Shown here: piece after piece, positions 26,239-34,009 of the stretch
Layout: each line of letters opens with the position of its first letter
Numbering within the stretch: position 1 is the stretch's first letter
Source: Candidatus Heimdallarchaeota archaeon
GTDB lineage: Archaea > Asgardarchaeota > Heimdallarchaeia > Heimdallarchaeales > Heimdallarchaeaceae
Length of the DNA: 39,541 bases
Direction of reading: 5' to 3'
Assembly (NCBI GenBank): GCA_019057815.1
Contig: JAHLWR010000013.1
Location: 1-39,541 of the forward strand
The notes under the pieces: generated by a model
What the model saw: only the letters and a program-made list of their open reading frames with translations
The model's database searches: none
Told to the model about the DNA's origin: nothing
Program-made: the position numbers and the translations under genes

Positions 26239-26655
26239 TTATGCTGTTATAGTGATATCTTTTGCTATATTGTCTTCACCTGAAGTGAATGAGAACGTAA
26301 ATGTGTATTCAGTTCCCACTACAAAAGCACCTTGGATTTTCAGCGATACTGTAGATTCTGCAACTATAGCTTGCCCTATCATGTTACCATCCGTTGAATT
26401 CAGAACAGAGATTGTTAAAGTTGGTGCTACTGCTACTGCCTCGACAGTTAATACACCACCACTTGCTTTAACGTCCACTATGAACTGTCTAGTTCCATTA
26501 CCAAGATCTGATGATCCGTCTTGATATGTAAAAATTGGTACAGCAGCTGGTTGAAGCATTGGAATTACTACTAGGAAAACAATTGCCGCAGCAGCTGTTA
26601 CTAGAGCAATGAGCAATACTGTTGCTATTACTGGAGAAACTCCTCGTTTTTTCAT
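26239..26655 (-). CDS. Archaeal type IV pilin-like protein (class III signal peptide)
   Basis: A 138-residue secreted pilin-like protein. The N-terminus KKRGVSPVIATVLLIALV is the archaeal pilin/archaellin N-terminal signature: a short basic stretch, cleavage near Gly5 by a prepilin peptidase, SPVIA, then a hydrophobic helix that forms the filament core. The rest is beta-rich, small and cysteine-free. AAGGTG lies 6 bases upstream of the ATG, one of the best ribosome sites in the window. It is transcribed alone, with its own promoter and T-rich end, and no assembly ATPase or platform gene is adjacent. Pilin or adhesin cannot be separated by sequence. Confidence 0.9.
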   Translation of the reverse strand: MKKRGVSPVIATVLLIALVTAAAAIVFLVVIPMLQPAAVPIFTYQDGSSDLGNGTRQFIVDVKASGGVLTVEAVAVAPTLTISVLNSTDGNMIGQAIVAESTVSLKIQGAFVVGTEYTFTFSFTSGEDNIAKDITITA

Positions 26656-26705
26656 TTTTTTTCACCTTATTAATTCACAAATGTGATGTTAAAAATATTG
26701 CTTGT

Positions 26706-26714
26706 TTATTTAAA
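26706..26714 (-). promoter_or_regulatory. TATA-like box of the pilin gene
   Basis: On the minus strand TTTAAATAA sits about 51-59 bases before the pilin ATG. With transcription starting some 25 bases further on, the 5' leader would be about 25-30 nt and would contain the AAGGTG site. Confidence 0.45.
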
Positions 26715-26804
26715 AAAGTAGCGGTGGTACTGGTACTATACTATTTGTTTCTACTAATAATTGCTTATTCACAATGGTTTATATTGTGGTGTGTCTCTTA
26801 GACA

Positions 26805-27509
26805 TTGAAGGAAATGGATACAGCAGCTAACATTCTATTCCAATCTATAAGTGCTATTTATGAAGGCACTATTAGTGGAAATTCTTTGTATCCAGATCGC
26901 TACTTTTCGGAAAATAACAAAAACAATTATTATTACGGTTTTAAACTACAAGGATTAGCTTTTTCAAGAATCATTGCAAGATTCTACAAACTGAAAAAAG
27001 CTGTGTGTTTAGATATTTTATGGCTAGTCGATGACTCAAATATAAATGGAAATGGAATAGTCACTATATCTCAGAAATCAGGTGAAATAAGGATAGACGG
27101 TAGCCCTAATGAATATATTAGGGGTTTAAAAGAAGACGCGATGATTCACTCTTGTTATCTTGATTTACTCAATCTTAATGACTTTTTTGATAAAATAATT
27201 GTCGGATCTAAAGGATATATTAGTACAAAAAAGATGAAAGAAACAGATTTAAAATTAGCTGACCTTCCTATGAATCTATTTGGTTTCTCGAGAATTTTAT
27301 TAAAGTCCAATTCTTTGACAAATGAGAAATATATAGATTCTGCCACAAATGGATTGATTGCTATTATCGATTTAGTACAAAGATCTTTGGAGAAGTTGTA
27401 CTATTCTGAACCCAAAAAAGAAGATGCTAGTGTCTATTGTGTGAGATGTGGATACAAATTACCAAATGATTCTTATTATTGCGCTTTTTGTGGAAGTAAA
27501 CAAAGATGA
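26805..27509 (+). CDS. Unknown protein with C-terminal zinc ribbon
   Basis: Residues 1-195 are alpha/beta with no motif I recognise. The end, YCVRCGYKLPNDSYYCAFCGSKQR (given here only by its parts YCVRCG and YCAFCG), is a classic CxxC-x9-12-CxxC zinc ribbon. The frame can start at TTG 26805 or ATG 26814; the ATG is likely because a TTTATATTG box at 26779-26787 would place the transcript start just before it. It is divergent from the pilin gene across 149 bp. Cytosolic, perhaps an adaptor. Confidence 0.6.
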   Translation: MKEMDTAANILFQSISAIYEGTISGNSLYPDRYFSENNKNNYYYGFKLQGLAFSRIIARFYKLKKAVCLDILWLVDDSNINGNGIVTISQKSGEIRIDGSPNEYIRGLKEDAMIHSCYLDLLNLNDFFDKIIVGSKGYISTKKMKETDLKLADLPMNLFGFSRILLKSNSLTNEKYIDSATNGLIAIIDLVQRSLEKLYYSEPKKEDASVYCVRCGYKLPNDSYYCAFCGSKQR

Positions 27510-27525
27510 ACTACCTCCACCTAAA

Positions 27526-27554
27526 CATGGTTGTTTTTCCCCACTTTTACCACA
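27526..27554. repeat. Left imperfect terminal inverted repeat
   Basis: Starts CATGGTTG and contains the exact core TTTTCCCCACTTTT at 27535-27548, the reverse complement of AAAAGTGGGGAAAA at 29269-29282. Confidence 0.7.
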
Positions 27555-27603
27555 TTTTAGTTAGCTTTTTATAGGAAAATCTAATAGAAATAATGATTCC
27601 GGA

Positions 27604-29070
27604 ATGACGAGAAGTGGGGTGAGAACGACTGTAAAAGTGAGAATTAAAGCAGAAGTAATCACAACACGGAAAAGAAGAAGACTAGAGCAAATTACAGGGA
27701 GAGATACAAGAATAATCAAACAGTACCTCAAAGTAATCTATCACAATGAAGAGCGATTATTAACAAAAAAGAAGGTGAATAAAGCAAAACTAGACCATCT
27801 TACTCTTACCAAATATAAGAAGAATAAACTACACAATCGACCTACAGTTAGACATGATTTGAAAAAGAACTTTCCCCGCTGCTCCCAGAATGAGTTGCAG
27901 GAATGTAGAGAGAATGCTGTAGCCATCTACCACAGTCAACAGGCGAATAATTCTGCTCCTGCTAAAAATCCTCCACTAAAAAAAATCCCTCGCACACAAC
28001 TAGCACATGCTAAAAGGTTTATTCTTACTTGTTCTCCTTCCAACTCTATTGCTCGATGGTGGGTGGGGATAAGAAACTCCTTAGATACAAAGAAGAACAA
28101 AACTAGTAAACACGAGAAACTGTGGTTACCTCTCGCTTGTTCCCCTTATCATGAACATAACCTAAACCTAGGGAAATTACAGGCTCTTGAAGTGCTCTAC
28201 TATCCCAAGAAGAAGGAGTGGTGGGTGCATTTCATCTTGCTTCATGTTCCAGAAAAGTATGCTTCTTCTCGTCCTCCAGCTGTGCTGGGGATAGATCTAG
28301 GAATCAACAAACGTGCAGTAAGTGCACTCTTAACTCCAAAGGGAGTCATCAACCGTCATGAGATCAGATTCTGGTCTGATAAGACACGAAAAAAATTACA
28401 AAAGGAAACAGAAAGAAAAATCGCTAAATTACAGAATTTTTTAGCTAAAACTAGCTTGAGTGTAAGTAATATAAACAGTCTTCTCCACCAACTTAAATCG
28501 CTCAGAAAGAGCCAAAGAACGGAACATAAGCTAACCGACCACACCTATGTCAACAGGTTAGTAAAGTATATACTATCGGTTGGAAAGAGATATGATCTCT
28601 ATGTGGTGGTAGGCTTTCCCATTCATATCCGTAAGAGTCATTATCGAGGTAATTTCCATCCCTATTCCCGTAAAAGTATCCACAAATGGAACTACAGGAG
28701 GGTGACAGAATTGCTCAAATTCAAGCTCTCTTTACACGGATGGGAGGAGTACAGGATACTAGCAATCAGTGAATCGTGGACATCTTCTTGTTGTTCTCGT
28801 TGTGGATCTTATCATACTATACGTCCTAACCAACCCACATTCATCTGCCATACTTGTGGGTATAACCTTAATGCTGACTTGAATGGAGCGAAGAATATAG
28901 CTAGAAGACTGATCAAATATGTTCTGCAACCACAATATACTTCAATAAAAGATCAAGTTAGTGGAAAGTTTTTTCCACTCAGTTCTTTTCGTGTCTTCCC
29001 TGTCTTGAGCCAATGGCTACAGACAAAGCAAAATCATCTGCTTACCCCCGGAGCTGGAGTGAGAGCCTAA
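27604..29070 (+). CDS. tnpB: TnpB RNA-guided nuclease, IS200/IS605-type, with relocated catalytic Glu
   Basis: Known TnpB proteins are omega-RNA-guided DNA nucleases carried by IS200/IS605 and IS607 elements. Seen: basic N-terminal region, RuvC-I VLGIDLGINKRAVS (D231), a four-cysteine zinc finger (C397, C400, C415, C418) and RuvC-III NADLNGAKNIARR (D425). At the RuvC-II place, where most TnpBs have Glu, the line reads YVVVGFPIHIRK with G337. A Glu 53 residues on, E390 in ISESWTSS, is where Fanzor-like and rearranged TnpBs place the alternative glutamate. The 488-residue length is at the long end; the C-terminal tail continues 60 residues past D425. Start codon taken as ATG; TATA-like context is weak. 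Confidence 0.92.
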   Translation: MTRSGVRTTVKVRIKAEVITTRKRRRLEQITGRDTRIIKQYLKVIYHNEERLLTKKKVNKAKLDHLTLTKYKKNKLHNRPTVRHDLKKNFPRCSQNELQECRENAVAIYHSQQANNSAPAKNPPLKKIPRTQLAHAKRFILTCSPSNSIARWWVGIRNSLDTKKNKTSKHEKLWLPLACSPYHEHNLNLGKLQALEVLYYPKKKEWWVHFILLHVPEKYASSRPPAVLGIDLGINKRAVSALLTPKGVINRHEIRFWSDKTRKKLQKETERKIAKLQNFLAKTSLSVSNINSLLHQLKSLRKSQRTEHKLTDHTYVNRLVKYILSVGKRYDLYVVVGFPIHIRKSHYRGNFHPYSRKSIHKWNYRRVTELLKFKLSLHGWEEYRILAISESWTSSCCSRCGSYHTIRPNQPTFICHTCGYNLNADLNGAKNIARRLIKYVLQPQYTSIKDQVSGKFFPLSSFRVFPVLSQWLQTKQNHLLTPGAGVRA

Positions 29071-29262
29071 GGTTCTCAATAACGCTGTCTCCAGTAATGA
29101 GTCCCGGTGAGGAGATGAACCCCCTCACCTCCGCTAACACTGTGTGTTGGAGGTGTAATCCTAGAGCTTGAAACATCCTACACTACTGCTGTAAGCTACG
29201 CTACTACTTTCTACGTTCTTGGGTTGGGAAGAGTCCTCAAAATTATTTCCACTTTCCTTCAA
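29071..29262 (+). ncRNA. Candidate omega-RNA region downstream of tnpB
   Basis: This non-coding stretch is G/C-rich compared with its surroundings. It can form GGTGAGG (29106-29112) with CCTCACC (29123-29129), or alternatively a two-part hairpin: CACCTCC (29126-29132) with GGAGGTG (29149-29155), enclosing AACAC (29136-29140) and GTGTT (29144-29148). The two stems compete for the same bases. Known omega-RNAs start inside the 3' end of tnpB and run to the right element end, with the guide in flanking DNA. If so, the guide would begin just beyond 29291. No direct evidence of expression. Confidence 0.5.
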
Positions 29263-29291
29263 TCTGGGAAAAGTGGGGAAAATAACTCATG
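29263..29291. repeat. Right imperfect terminal inverted repeat
   Basis: Contains AAAAGTGGGGAAAA at 29269-29282 and ends ACTCATG at 29291. It also pairs weakly with the TATTTCCACTTTCC stretch just before it (about 29244-29257), giving a subterminal imperfect hairpin like those at IS200/IS605 right ends. Confidence 0.7.
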
Positions 29292-29362
29292 GGTTAGCAT
29301 TAATGTTTGATTGTCTTCATATCCTGAAGGAAGGGAACTTCTGCTATGTTTTGTTAAAAGCT

Positions 29363-29698
29363 TCAAGTATGGTATAAAATTTCAGCTCTTGCGATGAGTT
29401 CAAGCGTATTTGTGGTATCAGCCAGTTCTTTAGCATTTGGTGAAAAATTATTTGAAAGAACAAAGCCACCATTCAGGTTTGATCTCTGAATTATTCGTTC
29501 AATATGTATTATTTTATCTGTACCAACACTTCTTTTCCAATCAAGTACCCAAACTCCAACTAACATGTCTTTAATAATTATTAAAAACTCAATAGAGTGT
29601 TTAGAAGGTCCTTGAATTAAAGACAAGTCGTGTGATATAGTTCCAAAACTCTTTAGATATTCAAGGGCTAGTTCAACAAGAGGTGTTTCTTTATCCAT
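29363..29698 (-). CDS. Small Mrr-like restriction-endonuclease-fold protein
   Basis: A 111-residue protein. The segment FLIIIKDMLVGVWVLDWKRSVG gives the strand and D-x-K-like end of a PD-(D/E)XK core (shown in parts: VLDWKRSVG). Then comes a helix IIHIERIIQRS and the Mrr-type line GGFVLSNNFSPNAKELAD (the GG-x-x-x-S-x-x-F-S-x-x-A pattern), ending LIARAEIL. It lacks the DNA-recognition domain of full Mrr enzymes. It lies directly beside the TnpB element, pointing toward it. Holliday-resolvase or restriction roles are both possible; the first acidic residue is not certain. Confidence 0.6.
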   Translation of the reverse strand: MDKETPLVELALEYLKSFGTISHDLSLIQGPSKHSIEFLIIIKDMLVGVWVLDWKRSVGTDKIIHIERIIQRSNLNGGFVLSNNFSPNAKELADTTNTLELIARAEILYHT

Positions 29699-29806
29699 TA
29701 TGTACCGACAAAAATCCTTTGTAGTAATATTAAAAGATTTGTATGATATGTTTTTCTTGATACATCAGAAAAAAATCTTGAAATAAAAACTCGTTATCTT
29801 TAGTTT

Positions 29807-30199
29807 TTAGCTTTTTACTTCAATTTCTTCAGAAATATTGTTACATCTAACTAACCATTTGCCAGAATCTGGAAAAACTAGATTAATTTCCTTCTTGAAA
29901 TTCTCAATAACTTGCATAGCCAGCTGATTTGAATCTCTATGAATAGGGATTTTTAAAAATAAAACCTTATTATCACGATCAGTTTGAACACTTTCTTCGC
30001 GTAATTTCCAAGCAGAATCACGTAAGAATCCTTTGACTATAAGCGTGACCTTCTTTCCAATCAATGGTTCTTTTGCGAAGCTAATACTCGTAATATCAGC
30101 TAAACGTTTAGTTTGTTTCATAAGTATAAGTAAATCAGCAGGTAATTTTAAACTTTGAGAAATGAACCATTTCCCATAAAGGAAGCGTACTTCTACCAT
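29807..30199 (-). CDS. Unknown 130-residue protein
   Basis: Not recognised. The N-terminus WFISQSLKLPADLLILMKQ is followed by strands KKVTLIVKGFL and NKVLFLKIPI, a helix QVIENFKKEI and a strand pair GKWLVRC...EEIEVKS. It is cytosolic by its composition. The start ATG lies 88 bases from the divergent signal peptidase gene. Codon use matches its neighbours, so it is probably a real native gene. Confidence 0.5.
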   Translation of the reverse strand: MVEVRFLYGKWFISQSLKLPADLLILMKQTKRLADITSISFAKEPLIGKKVTLIVKGFLRDSAWKLREESVQTDRDNKVLFLKIPIHRDSNQLAMQVIENFKKEINLVFPDSGKWLVRCNNISEEIEVKS

Positions 30200-30287
30200 T
30201 TTTGGTTAAAAGTAAATCTAAATAAAAGACTGCATGCAAAATATCAAGACGAAAATATTTTAAACTGCTCATAAAAGTTGTGTAATA

Positions 30288-31481
30288 ATGTCTTCAACGC
30301 TAAAAAAGTATATAGCAGGAATAAGTTGGAAAGATTCAGTGGTCATGCTTACGATTGGATTAATTCTGTTCTTTGTCATCAAATTGATGTTTGGAGGAAT
30401 TTTTGGTATTTCTCTAGTTGTCATTGAAAATGGCCCTTGTCCCAATTCTTCTATGTGTCCAACCTACGATAAAGGTGATTTATTCATTATTTACAAATCC
30501 AATCCTGAAGATATCCAAGTGGGAGATGTAATTGTCTATGTATCTCATCGATTCACTAATCAAGGAATGCTGATAATTCATCGTGTTGTTAATATAACAA
30601 TCATTGAAGATTCAAATGGGAAACATTATTATTACCGTGTTAGTGGTGATAATCCTAACACCAATAGCAATTTAGATTGGTTCAATTCTACATCTACCTT
30701 GATTCCATTTGAGGAAGTTCAAGGAAAAACAACTCTTATGATTCCAAAACTAGGTTATATTCGTCTTTGGCTAACAGAAAATCCCGGACTCCGATATCTT
30801 GTGATTGGTTTTCTTGCTGTTATTGCTATTTACTTGCTTTTTGCGCCTGATAAGAAAAAGGGAGAAAAAGAAGATGAAGAAACTAAATCTGATACAATTG
30901 AAGCAGCAAAAGAGTCGAAGAAATTTTCATTGAGTAAAGATTCTGTTAAATTGTTCTTCATTACTCAATGGAATGCCTTTCTAGCAGGTTCAAAAAGTCT
31001 TTTCACTGATAAAAGGAAGAGAATTAAGCTAATTATAGCCGTTAGTTTGATTCTGTTGATTATAGTTTCAGTTCCAATCATTGATTCCCTCATAAAATAT
31101 CCTAACATCTCAACTGTTGGGATTTATAATTTGGAAGTTGGAAAAATTAATGAAGGTTATTTATCATCTGAAGAAATAACTTTCTTACCTTTCGAAATAT
31201 ATATCCAACATGATGGTTCATGGAATAAAGTTCTAAAAGCATTTGAAGTAAAAGGAATGCAAGAAGGAATCGTTATAGCATCGATGACTTGGAACTCTTA
31301 TTACCAAAAAGAAGGAAATTTCACTGTTGGTGGGTCTTTTGTCTTCCCTAATAGCCTTCTCGATAAAACGAAAAATCTCACTATTAGCGTTACATATCAA
31401 GTTCATCTAAGATTCGGTCAAGATTATCCAGTCGCAACTTATGAACAAACTTTCACTCCCTTTGAATTTGCTTTTACATGA
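30288..31481 (+). CDS. Signal peptidase I, archaeal/ER type, with C-terminal extension
   Basis: Membrane serine peptidase that removes Sec signal peptides. A first helix (about 18-37) leads into the catalytic part: NSSMCPTYDKGD with S55 as nucleophile, IIHRV with H98 in place of the bacterial Lys, and SGDNP with D121, as in SipW/Sec11 enzymes. A second helix (about 168-187), a charged linker, a third helix (about 246-268) and a 130-residue beta-rich outside domain follow. The usual archaeal enzyme ends near residue 200, so the last half is an addition whose role is unknown. Confidence 0.88.
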   Translation: MSSTLKKYIAGISWKDSVVMLTIGLILFFVIKLMFGGIFGISLVVIENGPCPNSSMCPTYDKGDLFIIYKSNPEDIQVGDVIVYVSHRFTNQGMLIIHRVVNITIIEDSNGKHYYYRVSGDNPNTNSNLDWFNSTSTLIPFEEVQGKTTLMIPKLGYIRLWLTENPGLRYLVIGFLAVIAIYLLFAPDKKKGEKEDEETKSDTIEAAKESKKFSLSKDSVKLFFITQWNAFLAGSKSLFTDKRKRIKLIIAVSLILLIIVSVPIIDSLIKYPNISTVGIYNLEVGKINEGYLSSEEITFLPFEIYIQHDGSWNKVLKAFEVKGMQEGIVIASMTWNSYYQKEGNFTVGGSFVFPNSLLDKTKNLTISVTYQVHLRFGQDYPVATYEQTFTPFEFAFT

Positions 31482-31487
31482 CATTGA

Positions 31488-31516
31488 AATAAAACAAAAA
31501 GAGAAGAAGAAAAGAG
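31488..31516 (-). terminator. T-rich terminator after sucD
   Basis: On the minus strand, pyrimidine-rich sequence with runs of four and five T follows the sucD stop by a few bases, in the short gap to the convergent signal peptidase gene. Confidence 0.45.
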
Positions 31517-31519
31517 ATT

Positions 31520-32386
31520 TTAGAGGTTGTTAACTATCAATGAAGGTATTTCACCTGGAGTTTGAGCAGTTGCAATCCCTGCTTCAGCAAGAATCCTCAT
31601 TTTTTCCTTAGCTGTTCCTGATTTACCATGGACTATGGCTCCAGCATGTCCCATTTGTTTTCCTAGAGGAGCTGTTTGACCAGCTATAAAGGCAAATACA
31701 GGTTTAGTTATCTCCTTTTTCACTAGATTGGCTGCTTCCTGCTCTCCTGTCCCACCTATCTCTCCAACCATAACAATATACTTAGTTTGTGGGTCTTGTT
31801 CAAACATCATAAGGCACTCATTGAAACCTATTCCTTTAATGGGATCTCCTCCTAACCCTACACATGAGGATTGTCCCAAACCATTCATTGAAAGATTTTG
31901 GATAATTTCATAAGTTAAAGTTCCACTACGGCTAACAATACCTACATTACCCTTTGAACATATTTCCCCTGGGATGATACCGATTTTACTCGCCTCAGGA
32001 GTAATAAGTCCTGGGCAATTAGGACCCACTAAAATAACATTATTATCAATAGCTTTTTGTCTGATTCTGGCTGTATCTTTAACTGGAATACCTTCAGTGA
32101 TTATTGTGAGAAGTTGGACACCTGCGTCTATAGCTTCCATTGCTGCCGAATAGGTAAACTTTGATGGAATGAATATGACAGAAGCAAGTGCTTGAGTGTC
32201 ATTTACAGCTTCTTTCATAGAATCAAATACAGGAATTCCTAGAGTTTCTTGACCGCCCTTGCCTGGAGTAACCCCAGCAACGATTTTTGTGCCATAATCT
32301 ATCATAGATTTTGAATGAAAATTTCCTTGCTTTCCCGTGATTCCTTGAACAATTACTTTAGTTGTTTCATCAATTAGAATAGCCAT
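31520..32386 (-). CDS. sucD: Succinyl-CoA synthetase, alpha subunit
   Basis: Interconverts succinyl-CoA and succinate with nucleotide phosphorylation, in the TCA cycle. The CoA-binding Rossmann part has VIVQGITGKQGNFH (11-24) and PGKGGQ; the ligase part has GPNCPG (121-126), SRSGTLTYE, and the phosphohistidine H247 in QMGHAGAIV. The 288-residue length is normal. It begins one base after sucC ends and is preceded by AAAGGAGG that lies in the sucC end, so translation is coupled and the two subunits are made together. Confidence 0.97.
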   Translation of the reverse strand: MAILIDETTKVIVQGITGKQGNFHSKSMIDYGTKIVAGVTPGKGGQETLGIPVFDSMKEAVNDTQALASVIFIPSKFTYSAAMEAIDAGVQLLTIITEGIPVKDTARIRQKAIDNNVILVGPNCPGLITPEASKIGIIPGEICSKGNVGIVSRSGTLTYEIIQNLSMNGLGQSSCVGLGGDPIKGIGFNECLMMFEQDPQTKYIVMVGEIGGTGEQEAANLVKKEITKPVFAFIAGQTAPLGKQMGHAGAIVHGKSGTAKEKMRILAEAGIATAQTPGEIPSLIVNNL

Positions 32387-32387
32387 T

Positions 32388-33530
32388 TTAATTTCCTCCT
32401 TTAACTAATTCAACAATCTTCTTAGCTGCAGGTACCATTTCTCCATAAGCTTTGATACCGTTTTCATCTAAGATTTGAATGCCTCTTTTGTCATTTGTAC
32501 CTACTAATCTGATTACTACAGGAACATCTATATTGTATTTTTTTGTTGCATTAATAACTCCTCTAGCAACATCATCACATCGAGTGATACCTGCAAAGAA
32601 ATTTATGAAAATTCCTTTGATATCTTGATTTGAGAGAATTTCAAGGGATTTTTCAATCTTTATATCACCAGCTCCTCCTCCTACATCCAAGAAATTTGCT
32701 GGAGAACTTCCAAAGAACTCAAGAATATCACATGTTGCCATGGATAAACCTGCTCCACCTGCGATAATACCTATCTCTCCGTCAAGTTGGACATAACTAA
32801 TGCCAGCTTCATCAGCTTCATATTCCAAATCGGTGTGTCTATCACGTTGAGATTTCAATGAAGCTATCTTTGGTTGTCTATAGTATGCATTACCATCTAT
32901 AACTACTTTAGAATCTGCTGCAATAATCTTTTTATCAGGTGTTAAAATCAACGGATTGATTTCTATAAGTGTAAGATCGTTCTTTATTGCCATGTTAACC
33001 ATGTTTGTCATAAGGCTTGTAAACTGTGTTAATGTTCGAGCTACGAATCCCAATTTTTTTCCTAATTCCATGAACTGATATGGAAATGGTTCAGTAAGTA
33101 TAGGTAGAGTCTTTCGAAAAATCTCATCAGGATAATTTTCTGCAATATCTTCTATATCAACTCCTCCTCTTGAACTTGCAAGAGTGAGATACTGACCAGA
33201 AGTGTTGTCTAACATAACAGCCAGATAATACTCCTTCTCGATTTCTAGTGGTTCTTCAAGCATTACAAGCTCAATTGGTTTTCCCCGGTGGTATTGACCA
33301 AGAATACTCTGAATGTAATCTTCAGCTTCATCAGTTGTTACTTTTTTGATTAAACCTGCTTTCCCTCTTCCCCCAGAAAGAGATTGACCTTTAGCCATCA
33401 TTACATTGCTGTTAAGCTCTTCAGCAAAAGCTTTGATACTATCACTATCAGTATAAGCTTTAAATCGAGGAACAGGAATTTTACTATCCTTAAATAATTG
33501 TTTTCCTTCTATCTCGTAAAGCATGCTCAT
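32388..33530 (-). CDS. sucC: Succinyl-CoA synthetase, beta subunit
   Basis: ATP-grasp subunit that binds nucleotide and succinate. Seen: the N-terminal EGKQLFKDSKIPVPRF, KGQSLSGGRGKAGLI in the grasp domain, LIEINPLIL, and the C-terminal ligase part GEIGIIAGGAGLSMAT, ANFLDVGGGAG and FAGITRCDDVA. The 380-residue length is normal. Start at ATG 33530 or the ATG two codons later; neither has a clear SD. With sucD it forms a complete operon; no 2-oxoacid oxidoreductase gene is adjacent. Confidence 0.97.
   Translation of the reverse strand: MSMLYEIEGKQLFKDSKIPVPRFKAYTDSDSIKAFAEELNSNVMMAKGQSLSGGRGKAGLIKKVTTDEAEDYIQSILGQYHRGKPIELVMLEEPLEIEKEYYLAVMLDNTSGQYLTLASSRGGVDIEDIAENYPDEIFRKTLPILTEPFPYQFMELGKKLGFVARTLTQFTSLMTNMVNMAIKNDLTLIEINPLILTPDKKIIAADSKVVIDGNAYYRQPKIASLKSQRDRHTDLEYEADEAGISYVQLDGEIGIIAGGAGLSMATCDILEFFGSSPANFLDVGGGAGDIKIEKSLEILSNQDIKGIFINFFAGITRCDDVARGVINATKKYNIDVPVVIRLVGTNDKRGIQILDENGIKAYGEMVPAAKKIVELVKGGN
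32395..32402 (-). promoter_or_regulatory. Strong ribosome binding site for sucD
   Basis: AAAGGAGG on the minus strand, 8 bases before the sucD ATG and overlapping the last sucC codons. It is the best SD in the window and explains coupled SucCD synthesis. Confidence 0.85.
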
Positions 33531-33620
33531 GATGAGCTTGTGATTTAGACCATTATTTAAGGTCTTTGTAGTATGCTTAAAGCGAAAAAAACATCAAATA
33601 AAGTTAAACAGACTCTAGAC

Positions 33621-33929
33621 CTATTCTTTCTTAACCATTTCAACGCGTCTTGCTCTAGGGTATGACAAAACCCACTTTTTACCACAATCAGGACAAGTAA
33701 GGCGCAGATCCACTTTTTTAGAAGTTTTAGAAGCCATTTTTGTTTGAGTTACTGGTCGTTTGCTGTATTTTCCTAGGTTTCCATATCCTCTTCTTCGGAG
33801 TTTTTCTTTTCTTGCGGTAGCGCTAAATCCACCTTTTCTTCTAGCAGATTTCTCCTGTTTCACTTTCATTGTTTTATGTTTTCCGCATTTAGGACAGTAT
33901 TTAAACATCGTCTCTGGTATCTTGGCCAT
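33621..33929 (-). CDS. rpl44e: Ribosomal protein eL42 (L44e)
   Basis: Large-subunit protein near the E site, found in archaea and eukaryotes. Seen: an N-terminal zinc CxxC in YCPKCGKH, a basic middle with RRRGYGNLGKYSKRP, TSKKVDLRLTCPDCGKKW with the second CxxC. ATG 33929 (MAKIPETMF) is chosen over the in-frame GTG at 33944 because it matches the family start; the protein is then 102 residues, slightly long. It lies downstream of rpo6 on the same strand, with about 80 bp between them, so co-transcription is possible. Confidence 0.93.
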   Translation of the reverse strand: MAKIPETMFKYCPKCGKHKTMKVKQEKSARRKGGFSATARKEKLRRRGYGNLGKYSKRPVTQTKMASKTSKKVDLRLTCPDCGKKWVLSYPRARRVEMVKKE

Positions 33930-34009
33930 TCTAGTAACTTCCACTTACTTTTTGCAATGATGTGCATATTTAATTATTTCTCTAGATGAGAATTCTCAGT
34001 CTTCAATCT

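Larger units (their letters stand above)
27526..29291 (+). mobile_element. Solitary TnpB element with terminal inverted repeats
   Basis: A segment of about 1.77 kb bounded by imperfect 29-bp inverted repeats (27526-27554 and 29263-29291; 23 of 29 bases match, including a 14-base exact core). It encodes only TnpB; no TnpA transposase is present. The segment is visibly richer in G and C than its neighbours. A 9-base-like direct similarity, CATGG(G)TT, occurs at both outer ends and may reflect the target site. Ends are assigned from the repeats and are not proven. Confidence 0.65.

Noticed and set aside
33529-33620. A box C-like ATGATGA and a 5-bp AGACC/GGTCT stem before sucC
   Set aside because: No D box, no closing stem and no second box pair; the short stem is within chance expectation.
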